DNA of 64,000 nucleotides from SOJA01 sp964598485 (lineage in GTDB: Archaea; Thermoproteota; Bathyarchaeia; Bathyarchaeales; Bathycorpusculaceae): the NCBI GenBank assembly GCA_964598485.1, contig CAZRCD010000006.1, forward strand, positions 43,584 to 107,583. The letters are read 5' to 3'. Position 1 is the stretch's first letter, and every line of letters begins with the position of its first letter. The position numbers were made by a program, and so were the translations under genes. Below the pieces are notes generated by a model. It was not told the origin of the DNA. It saw only the letters and a program-made list of their open reading frames with translations, and did no database searches. Positions 1 to 9,525 of this stretch are shown here, piece by piece.

Positions 1-2
1 TT

Positions 3-2378
3 GACCGGGATGACAAGACACGCCCAACGTTTAGTATTGACACGCCGCCGCCTTATCCGTCAGGCGAGTTCCACATGGGCAACGTGTTGAACTGGACGTA
101 CTTCGACGTAGTGGCTAGATATAAACGCATGAGGGGCTGCAATGTTTTCTTCCCCCAAGGATGGGACTGCCACGGGTTAAGCATAGAAGTTGAAGTTGAA
201 CGAACACATAACATTAGGAAAAGAGATGTGCCTCCAGACAAGTTTCGAAAATGGTGTGAACAAACAATTGAAAAATACATAGCCATGATGAAGAATAGCA
301 TAATTCGTTTAGGCTGCAGCGTGGACTGGTCAACAGAATACCGCACAATGAGCCCAGACTACTGGAAGCTTACACAACTAAGCTTTATAATGTCATATAA
401 GAAAGGCTTCATTTATCAAGGCACACATCCGGTGAATTGGTGTCCCCGTTGTGAAACAGCAATCGCAGATGCTGAAGTGGATTACGAACAGCGGAAAGGC
501 ACATTACACTACATTAGGTTTCCCTTAGAAAACAGCGAAGAACACTTGCTCATAGCGACAACGCGTCCAGAACTTTTGCCTGCATGCGTTGCAGTCGCAG
601 TATACCCGACAGATGACCGCTACAGAAAGTACATAGGCAGAAAAATATACGTGCCAACCACTGACCGAGTAGTTGAAATCATACCAGACGAAATGGTTGA
701 ACCTTCCTTCGGCACTGGTGTAGTGATGATATGCACATACGGAGACAAAGCAGATGTAAAAACAGTGTTGAAAAATAAGCTTCGAGTGATTATGATATTA
801 ACTGAAAACGGAGAGATAAACGAGAAAGGCGGGAAATACGCTGGATTATCAACGGCAGAAGCAAGAAAAGCCATTGTGAAAGACCTTGAGGCTGATGGTC
901 TGTTAGAGAAAACCAAGAGTCTTCAACAAGAAATTGGTGTATGTCACAGATGTGAGACACCAGTAGAGATTCTTGAACGTGAACAATGGTTCATGAAAAC
1001 ACGCATACTAACAGACAAAGTTGTGGAAACTGCAAACGAAATCACGTGGTATCCTGATTACGTGAAAAGCCGCCTAATAGACTGGGCTCGCTCCCTTGAC
1101 TGGGACTGGGTAATAAGCCGCCAAAGAGTTTTCGGCACACCAATACCAATATGGTACTGCAAAAACTGCGGCGAAATAATTCTAGCCGAAGAAAACTGGG
1201 TTCCAATAGATCCAAAACTGGAAAAACCAAAAATAGGAGAATGCCCGAAATGCGGAGGTACAGATTTCATTTCAGAAACAGATGTTTTTGACACATGGAT
1301 GGACTCTTCAATCACGTGTGCTGTACATGCTGGCTGGCCTAACCGTGAAGATTGGAGAAGATTGTTTCCAGCTGATATGCATCCGTCAGGCATAGACATT
1401 ATACGTACATGGGCATACTACCTTATGGTTAGACATCTAGCACTGTTTAACGAGAAGCCGTACAAAAGCTGCTTGATCAACGGAATGGTTCTAGGTGCAG
1501 ACGGCAGAAAAATGAGCAAATCCCTGAAAAATTATGTTGCCACTCCAGAGGTTCTAGACAAGTATGGGGCTGACGCTTCTAGGCAGTGGGCTGCATCAGG
1601 CGGTGCAACAGGTTCAGATATACCCTTTCGCTGGCCAGATGTCGAATACGGCTGGCGCTTCCTGATTAAGCTGTGGAATGCTGCTCGTTTTGTATGCAAC
1701 CAGTTGAAAGACTACGAGTCAAAGGAAAATGTGGAGTATGTACTCCAGCCTCTGGACAAGTGGATTTTAAGCAAGGTTGAAAAGCTAACGAAGAAAGTGA
1801 CTGATGCTCTGGAGACGTGTCAGTTCAACATTGCTATGGAGGAAATTCGCAACTTCACGTGGCATGTTTTCTGCGATTGCTACATAGAAGCTGTGAAAGA
1901 CAGGTTGTACAAGCCAGATTTCTACGGAAAAGAGAAGAGAGAAGCAGTGCAACACACGCTATACACAGTTTTGTATAGGATTCTGCAGCTTCTGGCACCA
2001 ATAACGCCCCACGTAACAGAGGAAATTTACCAGACAATGTATGCCGAGGATAAAAGCCACAAAAGCGTTCATCTGTCTCCTTGGCCAACTCCGGATGAAA
2101 AACACGTAGATGAAGAAGCGGAAAAGCATGGAGACTTAATAATGGCAGTAATAACCGAAATTAGAAGGGAAAAAGCCGAAAAACGTATGCCATTGAACAC
2201 GCAAATTAAAAAACTGATAATATACGCTGGAGGAAAAGACACGGCAGAAATAATTATGGAAGGCAGAGAGGATATATCTGGCACATGCAAAGTTGCAAAC
2301 ATCGAAGTTCTGCCTAAGAAGGGGGAAGGTAGAGAAATTAAGCCCTACAGCGATATCCAATTTCTTGCTGAATATTAA
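3..2378 (+). CDS. valS: Valyl-tRNA synthetase, 5' end outside window
   Basis: Class I aminoacyl-tRNA synthetase that charges tRNA-Val in the cytoplasm. The frame is open from the window edge (base 3), so the true start lies upstream. The first visible residues include PPPYPSGEFHMGN, the HIGH-type ATP-binding motif (HMGN), followed by WDCHGLSIEVEVERT. A CP1 editing domain follows, then zinc-binding Cys pairs (CKNCGE, CPKCGG), the GRKMSKSLKN signature and a C-terminal anticodon-binding helical domain. About 790 residues are visible, near the full length of archaeal ValRS. The next gene starts 23 bp downstream in the same direction, so they may share a transcript. Confidence 0.97.
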   Translation, partial: DRDDKTRPTFSIDTPPPYPSGEFHMGNVLNWTYFDVVARYKRMRGCNVFFPQGWDCHGLSIEVEVERTHNIRKRDVPPDKFRKWCEQTIEKYIAMMKNSIIRLGCSVDWSTEYRTMSPDYWKLTQLSFIMSYKKGFIYQGTHPVNWCPRCETAIADAEVDYEQRKGTLHYIRFPLENSEEHLLIATTRPELLPACVAVAVYPTDDRYRKYIGRKIYVPTTDRVVEIIPDEMVEPSFGTGVVMICTYGDKADVKTVLKNKLRVIMILTENGEINEKGGKYAGLSTAEARKAIVKDLEADGLLEKTKSLQQEIGVCHRCETPVEILEREQWFMKTRILTDKVVETANEITWYPDYVKSRLIDWARSLDWDWVISRQRVFGTPIPIWYCKNCGEIILAEENWVPIDPKLEKPKIGECPKCGGTDFISETDVFDTWMDSSITCAVHAGWPNREDWRRLFPADMHPSGIDIIRTWAYYLMVRHLALFNEKPYKSCLINGMVLGADGRKMSKSLKNYVATPEVLDKYGADASRQWAASGGATGSDIPFRWPDVEYGWRFLIKLWNAARFVCNQLKDYESKENVEYVLQPLDKWILSKVEKLTKKVTDALETCQFNIAMEEIRNFTWHVFCDCYIEAVKDRLYKPDFYGKEKREAVQHTLYTVLYRILQLLAPITPHVTEEIYQTMYAEDKSHKSVHLSPWPTPDEKHVDEEAEKHGDLIMAVITEIRREKAEKRMPLNTQIKKLIIYAGGKDTAEIIMEGREDISGTCKVANIEVLPKKGEGREIKPYSDIQFLAEY

Positions 2379-2401
2379 GTGAACTCTGGAAGCGACAAAA
2401 A

Positions 2402-3157
2402 GTGAGAAAGGTTGGAATAATCGGATGCGGTGCAATTGGCACCGTAATCGCAAGAGCGGTTGAAAGAGGAATAGTTGAATGTGACGAGTTAGTTCTTTAT
2501 GATCGGAATATGGAGAAATCTGAAAAGCTCAAGAAGTCGCTGCACTTTCCCGTCACAGTCGTTAAAAGCCTTGAAGAACTGATTAAGCTTAAACCCCTAG
2601 TCATCGTGGAGGCAGCATCACAGCAAGCAGTTAGAGATTATATAAACAAAATCTTGGCGGAAAACATTGAACTAATAGTCATGAGTATAGGAGCCCTTCT
2701 GGATTTAGATGTAAAAAGCAAAAAGATCCACATACCATCAGGAGCCATCGGCGGTTTAGACGCCATTTCTAGTGCAGTACTAACAGGAGTAGATGAAGTC
2801 ATTTTAACTTCTAGAAAGAATCCTAAGGCTTTGGAAATGGATAATCAAGAAGAAAAAACAGTTTATGAGGGAACTGCTGAAGAAGCTGTCAGGCTTTTTC
2901 CAAGAGGTATGAACGTCGCAGCCACATTGGCTTTAACGACTCAACCAGAAAAGGTGAAGGTGAAGATAATTTCAGACCCAAAGGTACACAGAAACGTCCA
3001 TGAAATCAAAATCAAATGGAAACATGGCAACATGTTTCTAAAATTTGCAAATGATCCGCATCCAGAAAACCCAAAGACAAGCGCACTCGCAGCATGGTCC
3101 GCAATAAACTTACTAAAACAAACCCTAGAGACAGTACACAACAAGAACATGACCTGA
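2402..3157 (+). CDS. nadX: L-aspartate dehydrogenase
   Basis: NAD(P)-dependent oxidation of L-aspartate to iminoaspartate, the first step of archaeal and Thermotoga-type NAD synthesis (DUF108 family). The N-terminal Rossmann motif GCGAIGTVIA is followed by a central stretch, PSGAIGGLDAI, typical of the family, and a C-terminal NVHEI region that carries the conserved catalytic His. Its 251 residues are the normal length. The start is a GTG directly before the Rossmann strand; no ATG is available without losing that motif. It lies 23 bp after valS. No other NAD-synthesis gene is nearby. Confidence 0.93.
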   Translation: MRKVGIIGCGAIGTVIARAVERGIVECDELVLYDRNMEKSEKLKKSLHFPVTVVKSLEELIKLKPLVIVEAASQQAVRDYINKILAENIELIVMSIGALLDLDVKSKKIHIPSGAIGGLDAISSAVLTGVDEVILTSRKNPKALEMDNQEEKTVYEGTAEEAVRLFPRGMNVAATLALTTQPEKVKVKIISDPKVHRNVHEIKIKWKHGNMFLKFANDPHPENPKTSALAAWSAINLLKQTLETVHNKNMT

Positions 3158-3286
3158 CGTTGTTCCATATACAATGCGGGTCTATCTACGCCTACACAAG
3201 TTCGCTAAAGTATTTGTCGGGAGCTTTGCATGTTCTGGCAGAGCGTTGTAAATATGTCAATTAGATTTTAGGAAAACATCTAAGCT

Positions 3287-4093
3287 TTAGGGCTTCATTC
3301 CCGTTCCTGCGTCTATCCAGAGTTTTTCACCTATCTTTTTGTAACCGATTTTTTCGTAAACTCTGATTGCTGAGTAATTGTCTGACCTCACAAACAGCGC
3401 TGCTGCCTCCGCGTTTTTTAAAGCCTCTTCCGTTACTGCTGACGTGGCTAATGTTGCATATCCTTTGTTTCTATGTCTTGGATGTGTGTAGACCCCGCCT
3501 ATCATCCAAACCTGTCGTAACTGAATGAAAGAGCCAGCGTAAGAAATCAGTTCGTCGTTTACGAAAACTCCGTAAATTGGTTGCTTACTTATCAGTTCAA
3601 TGTATTTCTTAACTGTGGCTGTGGTACGGTTCTTTCGACTTGAGAGAAGCATTGCAAGCTTTGAAGCGTCATCCTCAGTGTGCAATCTACGCAGAAGTTT
3701 CGATTTGAAAAAACTGGGTTCATCCTTTTTAACAAGCATCCAATCTTCAACGTAACACTTCGCATGTGGAATTTTTCTGTTTATAATTGGCAGAAGATTT
3801 GGTGGGACATGCATAATAAAACGGTTCTCAGGCGTATAATCAATTAGCTTCTCAGCTGTATTGCTGTCGCATTCTAGGATTACGCTTGGGAAGTCAAGAG
3901 CAGTGTAAGTAAGAACGTATCCTTTTAAACTTCCATTTTCAAAGGCAGCATACATTGTTGTGTAGTCAGGTTCATGTTGAATATCGTAAAATGCAAAGAC
4001 ATGTCTAACTACATCTAATCCAAGGAAATCAATAACTCGTTGCTTATTATTTTCGTCAATTTTCTTGATTTTGTACACTAGTTTTAGCCACAT
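3287..4093 (-). CDS. GNAT-family acetyltransferase
   Basis: Predicted acetyl-CoA-dependent N-acyltransferase of unknown substrate. The C-terminal half has the GNAT core: VWMIGGVYTHPRHRNKGYAT, with the acetyl-CoA pyrophosphate loop RHRNKGYA, and then AALFVRSDNYSAIRVYEKIG, the usual motif B. The N-terminal about 130 residues are an additional region, perhaps a degenerate second GNAT domain as in FR47-like proteins. The start overlaps the 3' end of the upstream aminotransferase gene by 10 bp, so the two are probably co-transcribed and translationally coupled. Confidence 0.85.
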   Translation of the reverse strand: MWLKLVYKIKKIDENNKQRVIDFLGLDVVRHVFAFYDIQHEPDYTTMYAAFENGSLKGYVLTYTALDFPSVILECDSNTAEKLIDYTPENRFIMHVPPNLLPIINRKIPHAKCYVEDWMLVKKDEPSFFKSKLLRRLHTEDDASKLAMLLSSRKNRTTATVKKYIELISKQPIYGVFVNDELISYAGSFIQLRQVWMIGGVYTHPRHRNKGYATLATSAVTEEALKNAEAAALFVRSDNYSAIRVYEKIGYKKIGEKLWIDAGTGMKP

Positions 4094-5211
4094 TGTTTGA
4101 TTTCGTCTACAAGTTTGTCATTTTCCTCTTCGGTATTGTAAAAGTGTGGTGAAACCCTTATTCCATGGGATCTGGCAGAGACAACGATTCCTTTGTTCTT
4201 TAACTTTTCAGCCACTTCCTGAGGTTTGTCTATTCTGAAATTGACTATTCCCGAACGACAATGCAGTTCTTCCGGCGTCTGAAGTTTCAACCCCAAACCT
4301 TTGACAGCATCTATCAAGTAACCTGTTAGCTTCAGTATTCTCTTTTCAATGTTTTTAATTCCAAAATTCAGCAACATTTTCAGGGCTTCCGTGGCTCCTA
4401 CTAGGCTTATGAAGCTTGGTGAACCAACCTCAAAGCGGCTTGCAGTTTCCGAAAGCTTTAGACTCCAAATGTCCCAAAAATCTATAGTCTCGAAAACCTC
4501 ATCCTTCACGCTTGCCCAACCAACAAAGGGTGGCTCAAACTTTTCGACAAGCTCATTTTTAACGTAAAAGTAGCCTGCTCCGGGAGGGCTTAGCAACCAC
4601 TTGTAACATGCGGATGCAAGAAAATCAACATTGTCTCTTTTTGCGTCTATTTGCATGGCGCCAGCCGACTGGATTGCGTCAACAATCAGGTATGCTCCGT
4701 GTGCGTGGGCTATTTCGCTCAAAACTCGCAAATCATGTCGAAAACCATTAACATATTCAACATGGCTTACTGCAACAGCCACAGTTTTGTCATCAACAGC
4801 CTTCTCAACATCTTCGAGCAAAATTTTTCCATCTACATTCTTCACGTAATGAACTTTTACACCTAGACTTTTACGTAGCCAAGGATAAACCACTGACGGG
4901 TATTCTAAATCAGTTGTAACGATATTTGAGCCGGGCGGATAACTCAATACGTTTGCTGCTATGTTTAAGCCTACTGAAGTGTTCTCGACAAAAGCGATTT
5001 CTTCAGGCTTTGCGCCGATGAGTTTTGCAAACAATGGTTTTCCACCATCATTCCATTCAATCGAAGTAGTTCCGAAATTCGAGAAATCGTCAACAAACTT
5101 GCGGACAACATCTGCAACCTGTTTTGGAAGCGGAGACTGTCCAGCATGATTCATAAACACCTTATTCTTGGTTATGGGAAATTGTTCACGAATCTTCTCC
5201 ATATTTTCCAT
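4084..5211 (-). CDS. Class V PLP aminotransferase (cysteine desulfurase / isopenicillin epimerase-like)
   Basis: Pyridoxal-phosphate enzyme of the class V aminotransferase fold. Visible features are the PLP-anchoring SHVEYVNG and LIVDAIQSAGA (Asp near residue 178) and the Schiff-base lysine in ASACYKWLLSPPG (Lys about 204). Length (375) is normal. No SufS/NifS catalytic cysteine loop is evident, so it is better described as an epimerase/desulfurase-like enzyme of unknown substrate than as a proven Fe-S cluster cysteine desulfurase. It begins the leftward pair with the GNAT gene. A 168-bp gap with no gene separates it from the methyltransferase to the right. Confidence 0.88.
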   Translation of the reverse strand: MENMEKIREQFPITKNKVFMNHAGQSPLPKQVADVVRKFVDDFSNFGTTSIEWNDGGKPLFAKLIGAKPEEIAFVENTSVGLNIAANVLSYPPGSNIVTTDLEYPSVVYPWLRKSLGVKVHYVKNVDGKILLEDVEKAVDDKTVAVAVSHVEYVNGFRHDLRVLSEIAHAHGAYLIVDAIQSAGAMQIDAKRDNVDFLASACYKWLLSPPGAGYFYVKNELVEKFEPPFVGWASVKDEVFETIDFWDIWSLKLSETASRFEVGSPSFISLVGATEALKMLLNFGIKNIEKRILKLTGYLIDAVKGLGLKLQTPEELHCRSGIVNFRIDKPQEVAEKLKNKGIVVSARSHGIRVSPHFYNTEEENDKLVDEIKQCG

Positions 5212-5379
5212 TCAAGAATTCCCTTCGTTTTTTTGGCAGACTATATTAGTAGCACCAATTATTAAAATCTCAACGTTTTTCCAAAACGGACGAAGTAATA
5301 GTTGTTACAACGCCAAAGTTGCGAGGACATAAATCGTCAAGATCTTAGGCAACAGTCTTTTTCGAATTTGCGGTTTTGT

Positions 5380-6009
5380 TCATGATCGCAACCTTGGAAT
5401 AAACCGTCCTGTCCTCCTCTGATACTCCACATATTCATCACCGAAACGCCGAACCAAAAGCCTTTCCTCCTCAAAAGTGACACGAAAATATCCGGGAATA
5501 GCAACTAGTGGAAAAAGCGTAAACAAGTTGGGCCACAAGAAGAAGAAACCGAAAAACATAAGGAAATAGCCCAGATAAGAGGGATGCCGAACATAGCGGT
5601 ACGGACCCCAAGTGACAAGCCTCTGGTTCTCTGGCATCGCCCACGAAACAGCATATCTCCCCCGAACAACCACACTCCAGATAAAGATAAAATAGCCAAC
5701 TGACGTGAGAACTGAGCCGAGAATTCGAATGGAAAACGTGAATGGAAATCGGAAGAAAAAAGGAAAATCACGTAGCCCAAAGATGAGACCGGTGAAAACA
5801 AGAAAAAGATAAGAGAACACTTCTGCAAAGTAGACCAGTGTTCCAACAGCCGCCAAGCCAATAGTAGAACCTAAGGGACGTTCAACCTCTGCACAAACCT
5901 TTTCACCGCTTCTGAGCTTTTGACGTTTCACTATGTTATGCAAGTTAACTGAAAAGAAACACCCTAACCAAAAGAGAAGAGAAACAGCCACAACAGTTTC
6001 AGTCAGCAT
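5380..6009 (-). CDS. Isoprenylcysteine carboxyl methyltransferase-like membrane protein
   Basis: Integral membrane methyltransferase of the ICMT/PEMT superfamily; the substrate in archaea is unknown and may be a lipid or small thiol. The C-terminal SAM-binding signature is clear: GPYRYVRHPSYLGYFLMFFG followed by FEEERLLVRRFGDEYVEYQRR. Four or so hydrophobic segments precede it. I prefer the ATG at 6009, because the 87 bp upstream in frame contain a TATA-like stretch around 6025-6045 and overlap the end of the deacylase gene. The open frame extends to 6096 if the longer start is used. Confidence 0.85.
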   Translation of the reverse strand: MLTETVVAVSLLFWLGCFFSVNLHNIVKRQKLRSGEKVCAEVERPLGSTIGLAAVGTLVYFAEVFSYLFLVFTGLIFGLRDFPFFFRFPFTFSIRILGSVLTSVGYFIFIWSVVVRGRYAVSWAMPENQRLVTWGPYRYVRHPSYLGYFLMFFGFFFLWPNLFTLFPLVAIPGYFRVTFEEERLLVRRFGDEYVEYQRRTGRFIPRLRS

Positions 6010-6077
6010 GTCTGCAAATAAACAATATAAAAGTTTATAAACATACGCAAAAACCCTTAGGCTTAATTGCATCGTTT

Positions 6078-7151
6078 TTACCGAAAGCATGCCCAACGTT
6101 TTTTCAGTAGCCTTTTCAATTCACTAATCGTGTTTTCAACCTTTCCACGGCAACTAGGCGATTCCTTTGGAGGAGCGTACGGATCTCTAATACGAATTTC
6201 TTCTAAACCAACAACACCAGCAACAAGTGCATACCAACAAAGCGGCAAAATCACAGGGTTATATCCACTTCCAGGCATCAAAACAAGTTTTCCATCGCAA
6301 ACCTTCTCTGCAATTTTCCTAATCTTGGATGACAAGCTAAAAAACCCTTTGACAGTCAACCTCAAATTTCCAAGCGTATCCGCAAAATGAGGATCACTTC
6401 CACCATTGGCAATAATTATTTCAGGTTTAAACTCCTCAGCCAAAGGAACAAAAACCTCATCTAAAGCATAGATATAAGTGCTGTCGCCTGTTCCAGGCGG
6501 CAAAGGCACGTTAACATTGTAGCCTTCTCCTTTGTCCTCCCCAATCTGGCAAGCAAACCCTGTCCCAGGATAAATCGTACGCGGGTCTTGATGCAATGAA
6601 ATATACAACACTGTAGGATCCCTATTGTAAATGTCGCTTGTACCATTTCCAAAGTGAACATCATAATCTAAAACCAAAAAACGTTTCACATCATATTCAC
6701 TTCTCAAATACTCAACCAAAACTGCCACATCGTTGAATAGGCAGAATCCGCCACCATAACTTCTTCCAGCATGATGATAACCCCCACCCAAAGAAATTCC
6801 ATGTTTTGCCTTTCCCTTGTAAATCGATTCGCCGCAAGTAATTGCACCGCCAACAATAAGTAATGCAGCTTCAAGAATCTCTTCAGAAACAGGTGTTTCA
6901 ACATCGTAAGGTTTATTCTGTTCAGCCAAACGGAAAATCAAATCGACATAACTCTCTTCATGAACCCGCAATAAATCTTCCTTTGAGGCTGGGTGAGGTT
7001 CAACAAGAATCACTTCAGAAAGACTGAGTAAATCTTGTTCTTCAAAAAATTTTCTAACATTTGCAAACCTATCTCCCCTAAAAGGATGGCCTTCTCCCAA
7101 ATCGTACTGTTTAAACTTTTCATGAAAGGTTATAACAACTTTTTCAGACAA
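6078..7151 (-). CDS. Histone deacetylase-family (AcuC/HDAC-like) deacylase
   Basis: Zn-dependent amidohydrolase of the arginase/deacetylase fold. The tandem His pair (LGGGYHHAGR, residues 126-127), the metal-binding DYDVHFGNGT (Asp164 and His166) and the later ANGGSDPHFADTLG are all present, so the catalytic centre appears intact. At 357 residues it matches prokaryotic acetoin-utilisation/HDAC proteins. In archaea it could deacetylate chromatin proteins, polyamines or metabolites; the neighbours do not decide this. The start ATG at 7151 follows an AT-rich stretch. Confidence 0.92.
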   Translation of the reverse strand: MSEKVVITFHEKFKQYDLGEGHPFRGDRFANVRKFFEEQDLLSLSEVILVEPHPASKEDLLRVHEESYVDLIFRLAEQNKPYDVETPVSEEILEAALLIVGGAITCGESIYKGKAKHGISLGGGYHHAGRSYGGGFCLFNDVAVLVEYLRSEYDVKRFLVLDYDVHFGNGTSDIYNRDPTVLYISLHQDPRTIYPGTGFACQIGEDKGEGYNVNVPLPPGTGDSTYIYALDEVFVPLAEEFKPEIIIANGGSDPHFADTLGNLRLTVKGFFSLSSKIRKIAEKVCDGKLVLMPGSGYNPVILPLCWYALVAGVVGLEEIRIRDPYAPPKESPSCRGKVENTISELKRLLKKRWACFR

Positions 7152-7211
7152 TCATAGCACTCTCAAGTTAGAACAAGAAAACAGCTAATATAAAACTCTA
7201 TACTGAGAACA

Positions 7212-7229
7212 GTGGAGATATCTCCCGCA
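7212..7229 (+). repeat. Copy A of an 18-bp dispersed intergenic motif
   Basis: GTGGAGATATCTCCCGCA contains the self-complementary core GGAGATATCTCC and is followed by a C-run and a long T-run. Two further near-identical copies lie at 38570-38587 (opposite strand) and 39839-39856. All three are outside genes. Confidence 0.7.
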
Positions 7230-7257
7230 CTTCCCCTTTTTTATTGTTTTTCTGAAA

Positions 7258-7273
7258 GAGCCCGTAGGGGCTC
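7258..7273 (-). terminator. GC hairpin, terminator-like
   Basis: GAGCCC-GTAG-GGGCTC forms a 6-bp stem. Read on the minus strand it is followed by TTTCAG, and it lies downstream of the decayed minus-strand gene at 7361-7936. A very similar hairpin followed by TTTT occurs at 16160-16179. Factor-independent termination in archaea usually needs only T-tracts, so the role is inferred. Confidence 0.4.
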
Positions 7274-7360
7274 GTCTGAGAATTCAGAGTTGTCCAGAGA
7301 TCCTACGAAGAGCCAGGGGCTCGCTGCAAAAATCCCATTTAGATCTGTGTTGCTTGCTTG

Positions 7361-7936
7361 CTACACGGGATTTTCTGTCCTTCTTTTAGATACTGCACCG
7401 AACAAAACTACTCCAAGACACAGCACCAACAAAAACACTACAATGCTTTGAAAGTTTTGAGCAGCCTGTTCGGAGAAGATGATGACGGGGCGGAAACTGA
7501 AAAGTCTACGATAGCCGAGACCTGAGTAACTGAGGTGGCTGTTTCGATGGTGAACATGAATCCGAGTTGATATACACGTGGAGAAGCGTCATGAGGAACT
7601 TGCATGAGCACTGGCACGATGGCTGTTCCATTGTGTTCTAATGTCATTGGAAAATACTCGTTTGTCGGTTTAACAACCCAAGAGTACGGTCCAGAAATTG
7701 ACATGTTTGTGACGTGATTTGGTTGGTGGCGCCAATCCAAGTTATTTTGATATTAAACTGCGTTTGTTTTCCTTGAACAAGACTGTTCAGGTTGATTCTG
7801 CTGCATGAGACAACAACTTGAGTGGGCTCAGCCTCGTTATCCTCAGCCTTCACAGTTGAAACAACTTGGCTAAACAAAAGGAGATCTCGTGACAGAGCTG
7901 TAAGGCCGTTTACCCCAAGCTCATTTGGAAGAGAAA
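7361..7936 (-). pseudogene. Decayed surface/secreted protein with C-terminal membrane anchor
   Basis: Three successive reading-frame pieces together look like one extracytoplasmic protein. The first is a hydrophobic end of a possible signal segment (LLLFSQVVSTVKAEDNEAEP). The second is a beta-rich domain beginning near NITWIGATNQIT and continuing in another frame as NMSISGPYSWVVKPTNEY. The third is a final transmembrane anchor in yet another frame, SIVVFLLVLCLGVVLFGAV followed by SKRRTENPV and a stop at 7361. At least two frameshifts (near 7700 and 7460) and no clear start codon indicate a pseudogene. The C-terminal anchor followed by a basic tail is typical of archaeal cell-surface proteins. 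Confidence 0.6.
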
Positions 7937-7941
7937 GCGCG

Positions 7942-8814
7942 TTATTTCTCGAAGATTATGTCATATACTTCCGCTATGAACTTGAATAAATCTCGCATAA
8001 AGGACTCCATAAGTTCAGTTAGACGAGGTAAGTTGAAGATATCCTTTCCTTTCTCTTGCCGAGCCAAGTGAAGGATTTTTGTGCCTGAAGCTGGGTTGAT
8101 CATAACGTTTAAAGGCCTCATCAGAATTGTTCCGTAATGTGCCAGTTTGTCTCTATCGCTCCAATCCTTGAGGAAGTCACGATTTTTCGTTTTAGATTGA
8201 AGAAGCTCGTGGACGCGCAGATAGAACTCTTCGTCTTTTTCCATAACATCAAGGATTTTTCGGGCCTTTGGATTTCTTAATGAGAGCTGTTCTAATTTGC
8301 TCTTGAGACGATCTAGGTTTCTTGCAATAAATCCGAAATAATAGGATACGGAACCTGAAAAATGGTCAAGACAGGCGCGACATTGAAAAACAAAAGCCTC
8401 ATATTCAAAGTGTAGTTTTCTCAGAGTTATGCCGACAGTTACAGGCCATTCAATCTCCAGTTCTTTAGCCACTTTATTGATGCCAACACAATACTTCTCG
8501 ACAAGTTTTTGCATAGAATCCGCGTTCTTTTGATGATAGTAAACCGCATGGAATTTTTCCTGAACTTCTCCATTAATCAACTCATAAAACAAATCAGGTC
8601 TGTTGTATCTTGATCTATCTGCAATTTCTTTAAATGGGCCAGATTGCTCTTTATGTAGCTCCCAACATTTCAAAAAGGGCGACCTATATTCCGAAGGAAT
8701 ACTTACGCCCAACTTATCTACAAAATCATCTATCAGACTGCGCATTTTCGGATGTTCCATCTTCCCAAAGGTTTCTCGTGCGCGCTGCTCACCAATTTTT
8801 CGATCTTGTTCCAT
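7942..8814 (-). CDS. Hypothetical helical protein with HEPN-like Rx4H motif
   Basis: 290-residue cytoplasmic protein without signal or membrane segments. I do not recognise a named family. It is almost entirely predicted helical and contains DRDKLAHYG (R221 to H226), matching the Rx4-6H signature of HEPN RNase domains, preceded by the long helices (residues 125-175) expected of a HEPN bundle. A CTHE_2314-type HEPN domain is possible. It stands alone on the minus strand beside a pseudogene. The motif is short, so HEPN membership is an inference. Confidence 0.7.
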   Translation of the reverse strand: MEQDRKIGEQRARETFGKMEHPKMRSLIDDFVDKLGVSIPSEYRSPFLKCWELHKEQSGPFKEIADRSRYNRPDLFYELINGEVQEKFHAVYYHQKNADSMQKLVEKYCVGINKVAKELEIEWPVTVGITLRKLHFEYEAFVFQCRACLDHFSGSVSYYFGFIARNLDRLKSKLEQLSLRNPKARKILDVMEKDEEFYLRVHELLQSKTKNRDFLKDWSDRDKLAHYGTILMRPLNVMINPASGTKILHLARQEKGKDIFNLPRLTELMESFMRDLFKFIAEVYDIIFEK

Positions 8815-9012
8815 ATACCTTTGTACGTGCTAAAAGATATAAATTCTAAACCCTTGACAGAAATGTGAGCACGCGCTACACTTCTTTTTGAAATTGCCAA
8901 CATTCATTATCAATGTCCGTGGAACAAGGTAGACGTTCTCCTAGAGTGGTGTCGCGTAAGCCCTATATTTTATAGTGAAGAAATAAGTAAACAAATTAGA
9001 AGAAGGGATTTC

Positions 9013-9525
9013 GTGAGCAAACCAACACCAAGTCACAAGCTAAGTATAAGGATTATCAAACCCCAAATAACTACTGAAGGTGAAGAATTCAGTTTCACTT
9101 ACATGGTAAAGAATATCGGCGATACTATTTTTCCGGGGGGAACTATTACTGTTGAGATCAAATGGCCCGCAATAGATGAAAGAGTTTTCCAGCCAGTAGA
9201 AATAAATGGCCCTCTTTCTCCTGACTCTCAGTCACCACCGATAAAAAGATCTCAAGCACCAATGACGGCTGGGTACACAACGTTTTATATTCACCAGGCC
9301 ATGGCAACTGATAACAATCCGGTGCAAGTTTTCAACTCTGGCGGGGGGCAGCTATGGCCCCACCAAGGAAATTTTAGAATAATTCTCGATGCAGTACGGG
9401 CTAGGACACATGAGGAAATTAGCCAAAAACGAGCGGTTTGGCTGGCAGCTATATCACTTGCTATCTTAGTTTTCTTTGAGGTCTTTAGTTTGCTATTACG
9501 AATTTTTTTCAAAATATCTTCTTAA
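9013..9525 (+). CDS. Hypothetical CARDB-like protein with C-terminal membrane anchor
   Basis: 170 residues, GTG start with GAAGGG 7 nt upstream. The N-terminal 120 residues are beta-rich and start IKPQITTEGEEFSFTYMVKN, followed by IGD, the pattern of CARDB/APHP adhesion-like domains. A single C-terminal hydrophobic helix (about residues 143-167) would anchor it to the membrane. There is no N-terminal signal peptide, so topology is unclear; it may be tail-anchored with the domain in the cytoplasm. Its last 30 bp overlap, on the opposite strand, the 56-residue HEPN half-paralogue. Confidence 0.65.
   Translation: MSKPTPSHKLSIRIIKPQITTEGEEFSFTYMVKNIGDTIFPGGTITVEIKWPAIDERVFQPVEINGPLSPDSQSPPIKRSQAPMTAGYTTFYIHQAMATDNNPVQVFNSGGGQLWPHQGNFRIILDAVRARTHEEISQKRAVWLAAISLAILVFFEVFSLLLRIFFKISS

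Noticed and set aside
7212..7451. 79-codon plus-strand frame over the first 18-bp motif
   Set aside because: Runs through a GC hairpin and the tail of the decayed minus-strand gene; low-complexity ending and no ribosome site.
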